Below are positions 1 through 5,170 of a DNA stretch of 5,170 nucleotides, in pieces. The DNA lies in contig JALVSV010000248.1 of NCBI GenBank assembly GCA_027024125.1, forward strand, positions 1-5,170. The letters are read 5' to 3'. The position numbers were made by a program, and so were the translations under genes. The number at the start of each line of letters is the position of its first letter. The first letter of the stretch is position 1. This DNA comes from Methylothermaceae bacterium (lineage in GTDB: Bacteria; Pseudomonadota; Gammaproteobacteria; Methylococcales; Methylothermaceae). The notes under the pieces are model-generated. The model saw only the letters and a program-made list of their open reading frames with translations. It did no database searches and was not told the origin of the DNA.

Positions 1-414
1 TTGGCAGATCCCGGAAAGGCTATTTCCAGGGCTTACGACATGGTGCTCAACGGTGTCGAAGTGGGGGGAGGCTCCATTCGTATCCATACCCAGGAAATGC
101 AACAGGCGGTGTTCAGACTGCTGGGTATCGGAGAAGAGGAGGCTCAGGAGAAATTTGGCTTCCTGCTGGATGCCCTGAAGTATGGTTGCCCCCCCCATGG
201 AGGGATCGCATTTGGTCTCGACAGATTGGTGATGCTGATGACAGGCTCCAAAACCATCCGAGACGTGATGGCCTTCCCAAAGACTCAGACCGCTGCCTGC
301 CCGATGGTGGATGCGCCAGCAATCATCAACGAAGAACAATTGCGCGATCTGATGTTGAAACTTCGCAGGCTGCCTCAAAGGGGTAAGGAGAAGGCTGAAA
401 GCGAGGCCAAATAA
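1..414 (+). CDS. aspS: Aspartyl-tRNA synthetase, C-terminal part (5' end outside window)
   Basis: This is the last 137 codons of class II aspartyl-tRNA synthetase, a cytoplasmic enzyme that charges tRNA-Asp using ATP. The reading frame is open from base 1. The TTG at base 1 is an internal Leu codon, because the sequence there already matches the middle of the family. Visible signatures are RAYDMVLNG (10-18), [10 protein letters not shown] (20-29), [12 protein letters not shown] (51-62) and class II motif 3, [12 protein letters not shown] (68-79), whose Arg75 contacts [15 protein letters not shown] (91-102) is also typical of AspRS. The full protein is usually about 590 residues, so roughly three quarters lies upstream, including the anticodon-binding OB domain. 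The tail ends in a charged KEKAESEAK extension. nadA follows after 44 nt in the same direction and could be co-transcribed. Whether this enzyme is the discriminating or the Asp/Asn non-discriminating type cannot be told from this part. Confidence 0.97.
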   Translation: MADPGKAISRAYDMVLNGVEVGGGSIRIHTQEMQQAVFRLLGIGEEEAQEKFGFLLDALKYGCPPHGGIAFGLDRLVMLMTGSKTIRDVMAFPKTQTAACPMVDAPAIINEEQLRDLMLKLRRLPQRGKEKAESEAK

Positions 415-432
415 AACAATTTTCATGATTGT

Positions 433-448
433 GTGAATAGAGTGAATA
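433..448 (+). promoter_or_regulatory. GTGAATA direct repeat in the aspS-nadA gap
   Basis: The heptamer GTGAATA occurs at 433-439 and again at 442-448, a 9-bp period, just before the nadA start at 459. It could be a regulator half-site pair or chance. It does not match any NAD-regulator site (NadR, NrtR, NiaR) that I can recall with confidence. No convincing -35/-10 pair was found in the 44-nt gap, which leaves open read-through from aspS. Confidence 0.2.
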
Positions 449-458
449 CGGTAATTCT

Positions 459-1553
459 ATGACAGCAGCATTGGCGATTCAGGACTACACCTTATTGGAA
501 GATGCCGATTGTGAAGCAAGGATCAAGGAGGCCAAACACAAGCTGGGAGAACGTCTGGTCATACTGGGCCATCATTATCAGCGGGACGAGGTGTTCCGTC
601 ATGCGGATTTGACCGGGGATTCTCTCAAATTGTCGCGGGAGGCGGCTCGTTCCAAAGCACAGTACATCATATTTTGTGGCGTACATTTCATGGCCGAGGT
701 GGCCGACATTCTTTCGCGGCCGGAGCAAATCTCCATTCTTCCCGACCTTGCAGCCGGTTGTTCCATGGCCGACATGGCTGATCTTGCCAAGGTGGAACAG
801 TGCTGGAGAGAGTTGTCTCAAGTCATAGATGTGGAAAATCAGGTCACGCCGGTCACCTACATCAACTCGGCAGCCGACCTCAAGGCCTTCTGTGGACGCC
901 ACGGCGGTATCGTGTGCACTTCGAGCAATGCGGCCAAAATCCTGGAATGGTCTTTCAGTCGGCGCGAGAAAGTGTTGTTTTTTCCAGATCAGCATCTGGG
1001 ACGCAATACCGGCTATGGCATGGGGATTCCCCTGGAAGAGATGGTGGTGTGGCAGGCAGGAAAGCCTCTGGGTGGCTTGAGCGAAGAACAGATTCATCGG
1101 GCCAGGATCATCCTCTGGGAGGGTTTTTGTTCGGTCCATCAGATTTTCCGGCCTGAACATATCGACCGTTTTTTGCAGCGATATCCAGAAACCAGGGTTA
1201 TCTCTCATCCGGAATGCTCTTTCGAGGTGTGCCAGAAGAGCCATTATCTTGGTTCGACCGAGACGATCCTCAAGACGATCAGGGCTGCAGAGCCGGGTAC
1301 CCGATGGCTGGTGGGGACAGAACTGAACCTTGTCAACCGCCTGCGTCAGGAGATGAAGCCCAAGGGAGTGGATGTGCATTTCATGTCGCCTATGGTCTGC
1401 ATGTGTTCGACCATGTTCAGGACCGACCCCCAGCATCTTGCCTGGGTGTTGGAAAATCTGACCGAAGGCAGGGTGGTCAACAGGATTCAGGTGCCTCCAA
1501 ACGAGACTGTCGAGGCTAAATCGGCCTTGGACAGAATGTTGGGCCTGGATTGA
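459..1553 (+). CDS. nadA: Quinolinate synthase (NadA), 4Fe-4S enzyme
   Basis: NadA condenses iminoaspartate, made by L-aspartate oxidase NadB, with dihydroxyacetone phosphate to give quinolinate, the precursor of NAD. It is a cytosolic protein with three pseudo-symmetric domains and one [4Fe-4S] cluster. The three family cluster cysteines are visible: Cys101 in AAGCSMADM, Cys224 in EGFCSVH, and Cys316 in MCMCSTMF (Cys314 is the alternative). Substrate-binding motifs are also present: HHYQ (38-41), YINSAA (134-139), PDQHLGRN (176-183), HPECSFEVC (250-258) and GSTE (265-268). The length of 364 residues is normal. The HADLTGDSLKLSREAA region is unlike the E. coli sequence as I remember it and suggests a different NadA subgroup. 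The ATG start has only a weak upstream GAGTG (440-444), 14 nt away. No in-frame upstream start with a better site was seen. nadB is not in the window. The 3' end abuts convergent ribA. Confidence 0.97.
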   Translation: MTAALAIQDYTLLEDADCEARIKEAKHKLGERLVILGHHYQRDEVFRHADLTGDSLKLSREAARSKAQYIIFCGVHFMAEVADILSRPEQISILPDLAAGCSMADMADLAKVEQCWRELSQVIDVENQVTPVTYINSAADLKAFCGRHGGIVCTSSNAAKILEWSFSRREKVLFFPDQHLGRNTGYGMGIPLEEMVVWQAGKPLGGLSEEQIHRARIILWEGFCSVHQIFRPEHIDRFLQRYPETRVISHPECSFEVCQKSHYLGSTETILKTIRAAEPGTRWLVGTELNLVNRLRQEMKPKGVDVHFMSPMVCMCSTMFRTDPQHLAWVLENLTEGRVVNRIQVPPNETVEAKSALDRMLGLD

Positions 1554-1568
1554 TTCAGCGGCTTTTTT
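1543..1568 (+). terminator. Probable rho-independent terminator of nadA, spanning both stop codons
   Basis: GCCTGGA (1543-1549) can pair with TTCA and GGC (1554-1557 and 1560-1562). The stem has one G-T pair and a 2-nt bulge, and the loop is TTGA. It is followed directly by six T's (1563-1568) and a further T-rich run, CTTCTTTCTT. The nadA stop (1551-1553) and the ribA stop (1555-1557) both sit inside the hairpin. On the minus strand no T-tract follows the hairpin, so it should act on nadA transcripts only. The stem is weak, which limits confidence. Confidence 0.5.
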
Positions 1569-2175
1569 CTTCTTTCTTAAGGGTGAGAAGATGGGCCATC
1601 TTTTCCACCTTGGCTTTCAGATAGGGCAGATTTTCACTGTGATGGCCCACTTCGATGGGAACCCGTTGATCGACAACGATTCCATATCTTTCCAGTTCCC
1701 GGATCTTTTTGGGATTGTTGGTAATCAGGCAGACCGAGTGAACTTCCAGGTCCTGCAGAATAAGGGCTGCAATTCGGTAATCACGCTCATCTGCCTGGTG
1801 CCCCAGTTTGAGATTGGCGTCAACGGTGTCGAGCCCCTGGTCCTGTAAATTATAGGCCTGCAGTTTCTTGAACAGGCCAATGCCTCGCCCCTCCTGCCGA
1901 AGATAGACGAGTATCCCACACTCGGCCTCACCGATCTGACGGAGCGCTCCTTCCAGCTGTTGCCCGCAATCACAACGCTGAGAACCGAAGACGTCACCGG
2001 TCAGACACTCGGAATGTAGTCTGACCAAAACGCCTTCATGCCCTCGCACTTCGCCTTTGACCAGTGCCAGATGTTCTTTACCATCGAGGTTGTTTTCATA
2101 GTAATGCAGGCTGAATTCCCCATAGCGGGTCGGAATTCTGGCGCAAACCGTATTCTTGATCCTTGCCTGTTTCAT
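1555..2175 (-). CDS. ribA: GTP cyclohydrolase II, stand-alone (riboflavin biosynthesis)
   Basis: RibA opens GTP with loss of formate and pyrophosphate to give 2,5-diamino-6-ribosylamino-4(3H)-pyrimidinone 5'-phosphate, the first committed step from GTP to riboflavin. It is a cytosolic zinc homodimer. The zinc ligands are Cys57 in HSECLTGD, and Cys68 and Cys70 in QRCDCGQQ. The catalytic region YLRQEGRGIGL (91-101), the Tyr of QAYNLQDQG (Tyr108) and Arg131 in DERD are conserved. TNNPKK (152-157) and RVPIEVG (171-177) complete the family pattern. At 206 residues it matches the stand-alone enzyme (E. coli, about 196). There is no N-terminal DHBP synthase (RibB) domain, so this is not the fused RibBA. 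The ATG start aligns with known N-termini (IPTRYGEF near residue 14), although its Shine-Dalgarno is poor (AAGG about 15 nt upstream). The last eight residues are a charged tail. It faces nadA tail to tail. Confidence 0.97.
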   Translation of the reverse strand: MKQARIKNTVCARIPTRYGEFSLHYYENNLDGKEHLALVKGEVRGHEGVLVRLHSECLTGDVFGSQRCDCGQQLEGALRQIGEAECGILVYLRQEGRGIGLFKKLQAYNLQDQGLDTVDANLKLGHQADERDYRIAALILQDLEVHSVCLITNNPKKIRELERYGIVVDQRVPIEVGHHSENLPYLKAKVEKMAHLLTLKKEEKSR

Positions 2176-2245
2176 ATAGGGAAATATACCTTAAATATGA
2201 CGTGTCATTGATTGGTAACTGGAAATATTATCGATCCTGTCGGCG

Positions 2246-2265
2246 AACAGCTAAAGCTGTTTTTG
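2246..2265 (+). terminator. Hairpin followed by a T-run, read on the plus strand
   Basis: AACAGCT (2246-2252) and AGCTGTT (2255-2261) form a perfect inverted repeat, effectively a 5-bp stem with a TAAA loop. A run of T's to 2264 follows on the plus strand. No plus-strand gene ends close by. It could stop nadA read-through that has crossed ribA in antisense, or serve an unseen small transcript. The stem is short, with few G-C pairs. On the minus strand it would lie in the ribA leader without a T-tract. Confidence 0.3.
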
Positions 2266-2419
2266 AATCTTGCTGGAACGAACAAAAGGTTCAGCCTTGA
2301 TACAAATGTCCATGGATTCAATACGCCATTTCGCTCTCTACCGGCTCGACCGTTTGTTTTGATCGGCTGTTCGTTCATTCAAACAAAAGAGCACCTTCCC
2401 TCGAAGGGGGCAAAACGCT

Positions 2420-2455
2420 ATCAGAGAGCTGAAATGTTTAGACAGCTCTCATGAT
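2420..2455 (-). terminator. Strong hairpin downstream of the membrane-protein gene
   Basis: GAGAGCTG (2424-2431) pairs perfectly with CAGCTCTC (2443-2450) around an 11-nt loop. ATCA (2420-2423) and TGAT (2452-2455) extend the stem to 12 bp with one bulged A (2451). It begins 16 nt after the minus-strand stop of the membrane-protein gene, where a terminator is expected. The T-tract after it on the minus strand is poor: TGAT belongs to the stem, then AGCGTTTTG follows. It may therefore be a 3'-end stabilising stem or a rho-dependent end instead of a classic intrinsic terminator. Confidence 0.45.
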
Positions 2456-2471
2456 GGGTTGGCAATTGAGT

Positions 2472-3362
2472 TCATTGACCGGTTTGATTGCCCGCTTCTG
2501 CCAATGGTTCCAGAACCGACAGGATTTCCGGCCACTCATCAATGTCTTTGGTATCCGTTGCCTCGTAGGTTTCCAGCAGATTCATGATCATTGCAGTGGC
2601 TGCGATGGGGTCGAGGAAAACCACCTTGATCCAGAAGGTCAGGATGGCTGCGAATACATATTTCCAGACACCCAGACTGATCGGCAATGCTTCGTCCACC
2701 CAATCTACCGGGGTGAGCAGGAGCCAGAAGGCAATGAATGACATGCCAAATAAAAATGCGTTGAGTATCAGGCTGATACGGGAAAAATCCTGATATTTCC
2801 GACAGAAAGCAATGGCGCTTTTACGCAAGGCAGAAAAATCATTTTCCTTGATCGCAGGAGCGAACAACGCATCGGGGACGAAACCCGCCAGCAGCCATTT
2901 TTTCAACGGTGATGGGACAGCCCGGTTTACAGGAAAACGCGATGCACACAGATGGATAAGTTGGTGCAGTTTGAGCCGGTAGCTCCAAGCTGATCCGGGG
3001 TCTTGGAAGAGTGTGCTGACCTGTCGTTTGACGCTGTCATTCAATTCCTTGCCAGAAGGAAGGTTTTCTCCCTGTAGTCGTTTGACGATGGCAGACATCT
3101 GAACCAGATCAAGGTGAAAGAACAATGCCGGCCTGGCCATGCGGAGGCCATAAATGGCGGCAGCCAGTCCGAATATGGCGCCTATTTGCCCCCAAAAACC
3201 AGGATTGTCGGAAAAAGAGGCCAAGCCAAAGAAGCTGCCAGCACCTATAGGGATGGAAAGCAATAGTCCCATCGTGATGGCAGCATAAATGAGAATGCGT
3301 CGATTCAGGATTGGCATGGTGCGTTCCAGCATCTGGGTCGCTTTGAGTAGGTTTAGTTCCAT
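2472..3362 (-). CDS. Unrecognised inner-membrane protein with about four transmembrane segments
   Basis: I do not recognise this 296-residue protein. Hydrophobic segments lie near residues 23-50 and 56-75, then 196-217 and 230-263, so it probably has four membrane spans arranged as two pairs. Between the pairs is a soluble region of about 115 residues (79-195). It is rich in charged and amphipathic helix, with a KRLQGENLPSGKELNDSVKRQ stretch starting at residue 94. No enzyme motif, metal site or signal-peptidase site is evident. The last span contains an acidic-proline motif, FLDPIAATAMIMNLLETYE, and the C-terminus (270-296) is acidic and soluble. The start is well supported: AAGGAG (3370-3375 on the plus strand as CTCCTT) sits 7 nt before the ATG. 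It is transcribed alone, with more than 290 nt to the gene on each side. A strong hairpin follows its stop. Function is unknown; a transport or envelope role is possible but not shown. Confidence 0.8.
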   Translation of the reverse strand: MELNLLKATQMLERTMPILNRRILIYAAITMGLLLSIPIGAGSFFGLASFSDNPGFWGQIGAIFGLAAAIYGLRMARPALFFHLDLVQMSAIVKRLQGENLPSGKELNDSVKRQVSTLFQDPGSAWSYRLKLHQLIHLCASRFPVNRAVPSPLKKWLLAGFVPDALFAPAIKENDFSALRKSAIAFCRKYQDFSRISLILNAFLFGMSFIAFWLLLTPVDWVDEALPISLGVWKYVFAAILTFWIKVVFLDPIAATAMIMNLLETYEATDTKDIDEWPEILSVLEPLAEAGNQTGQ

Positions 3363-3407
3363 TTCCGCACTCCTTTTGGGTTGATTACCGTATCGTGAAA
3401 GTTTATA

Positions 3408-3475
3408 GATTCACCGCAGAGACGCAGAGTGCGCAGAGAGAAGACTCCGTGTTCTCTGCCTTTGTGGTGAGAAAT
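3408..3475. repeat. CACCGCAGAGACGCAGAG-type dispersed inverted repeat
   Basis: TCACCGCAGAGACGCAGAG (3411-3429) is mirrored by CTCTGCCTTTGTGGTGA (3454-3470). The reverse complement of the right arm differs from the left arm by two transitions and a 2-nt gap. GAT flanks extend the match outward. An inner stem, GCAGAGA (3433-3439) / TCTCTGC (3453-3459), offers an alternative fold. From memory, sequences of this wording recur between genes in many environmental bacterial genomes, so I read it as a non-coding dispersed repeat. Its left end lies only about 45 nt before the membrane-protein start, so it may supply part of that gene's leader or promoter. TATAAA is read on the minus strand just outside it. 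Confidence 0.6.
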
Positions 3476-3553
3476 CGATTCCAACAGACCTGTGTCTATC
3501 ATATTCCGGGGTGTTGGTTGGTCCACCATGAGCGTGACCGTGAAATAGTGTGG

Positions 3554-3659
3554 GAGGAAGCAGGGCATTGGGTTTTCGGAACGCTGTAAATCCGTCCATG
3601 GTAGCCCGGAGATGGCCGTCCAGGCCATGTACGCCCTCAAACCAATACCCTGCTTCCTC
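3554..3659. repeat. 106-bp long-armed inverted repeat element with inner hairpin
   Basis: GAGGAAGCAGGGCATTGG (3554-3571) and CCAATACCCTGCTTCCTC (3642-3659) are reverse complements at 17 of 18 positions. Between the arms lies a perfect 6-bp hairpin, ATGGCC (3612-3617) / GGCCAT (3623-3628), with loop GTCCA. CCGTCCA occurs twice (3592-3598 and 3616-3622). On the minus strand the core reads hairpin, then GGGCTACCATGGACGG, then ATTTACAGCG. This resembles an intergenic repeat wording I associate with gammaproteobacteria. There is no coding capacity for a transposase. It could be a REP- or MITE-like element and could also form the 3' end of the minus-strand EAL-HDOD transcript, whose stop is 46 nt away. 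Confidence 0.65.
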
Positions 3660-3705
3660 GGTGGTTCTTTCATGCTTCGGGGTGAGAACGGTGTCTTCAT
3701 GATCG

Positions 3706-4899
3706 TTACTGGGAATTTTCTTCTAATAGGGCTCTGACCTTTTCTGCCCATTCGATTGCTTCCAAATATGCCTGCATGGCATTTGCCAGGTCCAGTTGTG
3801 GCAAAGGAAGCCGGTGACAGATACCTTGTTCGAGATTGAGAGAGGATTGTAGAACTTGCCCAATTGGACCTCCACCATACAGAAGCGCCTCGTTGATGTC
3901 ATCGGTCAGACTCAGATGTTGGAGGATCTGTTGCATTGGGGCATCCATGATGGCGTCCAACAGGGAAAACAAGCCACTGAGATAACACTGCTCATGATCG
4001 CTGCGGCCAAGTTGCCTGGCGATAGTTTCACAGGTCTTGGCCCTGACCAGGGCTGTGATCATCAGTTCCTTCGGTTTGTAATCGATGGCATTGAAAGCGA
4101 TCACAGTGGCCCATTGTTTGATCCGATTCAAACCAAAGAAGACAACGGCCCGTTGAATCGAGTCTACTTTCTTGGGCAGGCCATAAAAGGCGGCGTTAAT
4201 CAGGCGAAGTATTTTGTAGCTCAGTGTGATGTCGTAACTGATCAACTTCTCCACTTCAACGATGGTGATGTCAGGATCCTGTAATCTGGCGATGAGCTGC
4301 AGGATCGCCATTTTGTTGGCAGGTATATGGGTGCCGTGGATCAATCGAGGCCGTTCGAAGAAATGTCCCTGAAAATAATCGAAGCCGGCATCGAATGCGG
4401 TATCGTATTGGTCTTGGGATTCCACATGGTGAAACAGAAGTTTGAGTCCCCGGTCATGTAATGGACCGATATGGGGTTGTATCTCTCTGACCGTTTCAAT
4501 GGAACCCACAGAGCAAATCTGTATGAAGTCCAGCTGGTCGGCCCAATCAGGATCGTAATGCTCGAAATCGATGGCGATCAGATATCCTTTGCCGGCAAGA
4601 GCCTTGATGCTGTTGATGGCAGGCTCATTGAGTGCCTGCCAGGAGGCACAGACGATCAGCCTGTCCTGCGGCAGAGAAAGGTCAGAAAGGTTTTCCAACA
4701 AGGTTCCGGGAAGACTGATGAAACCAGTTTTTCCCCCTGTCAATTGGGCCAGCCTGGTCTTTTCCCATGTCTGCTGGAGGAGTTGCAGCATGATTTCGTT
4801 GCCTCTTTCCTGGGAAGGACTGCAAGGATGCAGTTGGTAGGCGAAGAGCTCCAGTCGCCGGTCATACACGGGGCTTCTGCCGATAAATCCTTGGATCAT
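3706..4899 (-). CDS. Degenerate EAL domain plus HDOD domain signalling protein (YuxH/CdgJ-like)
   Basis: The protein has 397 residues, the usual length for EAL-HDOD proteins of the YuxH/CdgJ architecture, and is cytosolic with no membrane span. The EAL-like domain covers about 1-185. It starts FIGRSPVYDRRLELFAYQL (5-23), where the family normally has FIaRQPIfd...gYELLfR. It ends HVESQDQYD...FDYFQGHFFERP (158-184). The HDOD domain covers about 190-390, with PANKMAILQLIARLQD (193-208), YKILRLINAAFYG (228-240) and AVVFFGLNRIKQW (251-263). The Glu of the EAL motif is Gln22. The DDFG motif is reduced to IDFEH (110-114), and the KiD position reads QICS (127-130). Phosphodiesterase activity is therefore unlikely. 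Known relatives act in motility or surface-behaviour signalling, which is inference here. The start has GGAG 6 nt upstream. It appears to be a single-gene unit. Confidence 0.92.
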   Translation of the reverse strand: MIQGFIGRSPVYDRRLELFAYQLHPCSPSQERGNEIMLQLLQQTWEKTRLAQLTGGKTGFISLPGTLLENLSDLSLPQDRLIVCASWQALNEPAINSIKALAGKGYLIAIDFEHYDPDWADQLDFIQICSVGSIETVREIQPHIGPLHDRGLKLLFHHVESQDQYDTAFDAGFDYFQGHFFERPRLIHGTHIPANKMAILQLIARLQDPDITIVEVEKLISYDITLSYKILRLINAAFYGLPKKVDSIQRAVVFFGLNRIKQWATVIAFNAIDYKPKELMITALVRAKTCETIARQLGRSDHEQCYLSGLFSLLDAIMDAPMQQILQHLSLTDDINEALLYGGGPIGQVLQSSLNLEQGICHRLPLPQLDLANAMQAYLEAIEWAEKVRALLEENSQ

Positions 4900-5031
4900 A
4901 CTGTGCTCCAGGTCAATTGATGGTTTTGTGGACGCGAACGCAGAATCGATACTGTTCGGGATCTGTGGAAGTCCAGGACCACGTCATCTAAACACGTAAG
5001 GGATTGAGTAAAGGGGCAGGTGGTCTGATTC
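4900..5031. other. Upstream region of the EAL-HDOD gene
   Basis: The 132 nt before the EAL-HDOD start carry its Shine-Dalgarno (CTCC at 4906-4909, read as GGAG on the minus strand). I could not identify a convincing sigma-70, sigma-28 or sigma-54 promoter. No open frame with coding character is seen on either strand. Confidence 0.4.
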
Positions 5032-5169
5032 GAAAGCCTCGCCGGCAGGGAGGCCGGCGTGGAGCCTACAGGGGCGAGCCGGACCGAAAGTCCGGTGGAC
5101 TTTCGCAGCTTGGCGAGCGCCCGGACAGGGATGTTTGGGCAGGGCTTTCTTGCGCAGCAGGACTGCGTA
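5032..5169. repeat. GC-rich cluster of hairpins (intergenic repeat element, possibly continuing past the window)
   Basis: Four stems occur in 138 nt. CGCCGGC (5040-5046) / GCCGGCG (5053-5059) has loop AGGGAG. CCGGAC (5079-5084) / GTCCGG (5090-5095) has loop CGAAA. CGAAAGTCC (5085-5093) / GGACTTTCG (5097-5105) has loop GGT and competes with the previous stem. TGCGCAG (5151-5157) / CTGCGTA (5163-5169) has one G-T pair. GAAAGCC (5032-5038) and GGCTTTC (5143-5149) could bracket the whole as outer arms. The motif CAGGG recurs at 5046, 5069, 5126 and 5141. GGCGAGC plus CCGGAC also occurs twice (5073-5084 and 5112-5126). No gene is visible. On the minus strand this would fall 133-270 nt upstream of the EAL-HDOD start. 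Confidence 0.6.
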
Positions 5170-5170
5170 G

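Larger units (their letters stand above)
2176..2471. other. 296-nt intergenic region upstream of ribA
   Basis: I find no convincing gene here. The open frames present lack a ribosome-binding site and any recognisable protein character. The region holds two hairpins, listed separately, and a distant inverted repeat GAACGAAC (2276-2283) / GTTCGTTC (2369-2376). A small stem, CCTTC (2394-2398) / GAAGG (2403-2407), and the palindrome TCCATGGA are also present. On the minus strand TAATAT occurs about 55 nt before the ribA start and could be a -10 element, but no good -35 precedes it. I looked for FMN riboswitch motifs ahead of ribA and found none. Confidence 0.5.

Noticed and set aside
492..1436. 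Minus-strand open frame of 314 codons opposite nadA
   Set aside because: It is long, but it mirrors a gene with full quinolinate synthase motifs. Its protein is rich in His, Arg and Pro with no family character, as expected of an antisense shadow.
2212..2454. Plus-strand open frame of 80 codons in the ribA upstream gap
   Set aside because: There is no ribosome-binding site, the composition is not protein-like, and the frame crosses two hairpins including the terminator-like stem at 2424-2450.
2176..2471. FMN riboswitch controlling ribA
   Set aside because: Read on the minus strand, the region lacks the conserved FMN-aptamer boxes (AGGG-type start, GACCGGCGGT-like and GATCCGGT-like segments).
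3353..3751. Minus-strand open frame of 132 codons across the spacer between the EAL-HDOD and membrane-protein genes
   Set aside because: It overlaps the ends of both real genes and runs through two inverted-repeat elements. Its protein is a translation of the repeats (for example SLRTLRLCGE), and no ribosome-binding site supports it.
3856..4284. Plus-strand open frame of 142 codons, and others at 4471-4920, opposite the EAL-HDOD gene
   Set aside because: They lie opposite conserved HDOD and EAL segments and have no recognisable features of their own.
5015..5060. tRNA gene suggested by GATTCGAAAGCC
   Set aside because: The TTCGA-like string is not in a proper T-arm. No acceptor stem, D-arm or anticodon arm can be drawn around it.
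5032..5169. CRISPR array suggested by recurring CAGGG motifs
   Set aside because: The recurring motifs are only 5-7 nt and unevenly spaced, with no repeat-spacer regularity. The structure is a set of hairpins.

Overview
The window looks like an ordinary chromosomal segment of a proteobacterium, most likely a gammaproteobacterium. The aspartyl-tRNA synthetase tail, the stand-alone GTP cyclohydrolase II and the EAL-HDOD signalling protein all fit that assignment, as do the intergenic inverted repeats. Base composition looks near-balanced throughout. I see no phage, transposase, CRISPR or tRNA gene. The taxonomic call is inference from protein character, not from a marker gene.

Left part (1-2175): the window opens inside aspS, whose last 137 codons are present. 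After 44 nt comes nadA (quinolinate synthase, NAD biosynthesis), in the same direction. It converges on ribA (GTP cyclohydrolase II, riboflavin/FMN/FAD biosynthesis), which lies on the minus strand. The two stop codons are separated by a single base. An imperfect hairpin followed by six T's spans both stop codons and is probably the nadA terminator. Two unrelated cofactor pathways thus meet tail to tail.

Middle (2176-3362): a 296-nt gene-free stretch separates ribA from an upstream minus-strand gene for an unrecognised 296-residue inner-membrane protein. The gap holds two good hairpins but no FMN riboswitch that I can recognise.

Right part (3363-5170): a 343-nt spacer carries two different dispersed-repeat-like elements. 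The first is an imperfect inverted repeat built on CACCGCAGAGACGCAGAG. The second is a 106-bp long-armed inverted repeat with an inner hairpin. Next, on the minus strand, is a 397-residue protein with a degenerate EAL domain followed by an HDOD domain (YuxH/CdgJ-like architecture). Most of its EAL catalytic residues are gone, so it is probably a signalling scaffold and not a c-di-GMP phosphodiesterase. The final 270 nt contain no gene. They end in a cluster of GC-rich hairpins, two of which are mutually exclusive, and the cluster resembles the 106-bp element in layout.

No clearly new multi-gene system is visible. The parts most worth a second look are the intergenic repeat elements, the overlapping nadA/ribA ends, the unknown membrane protein and the degenerate EAL-HDOD protein.
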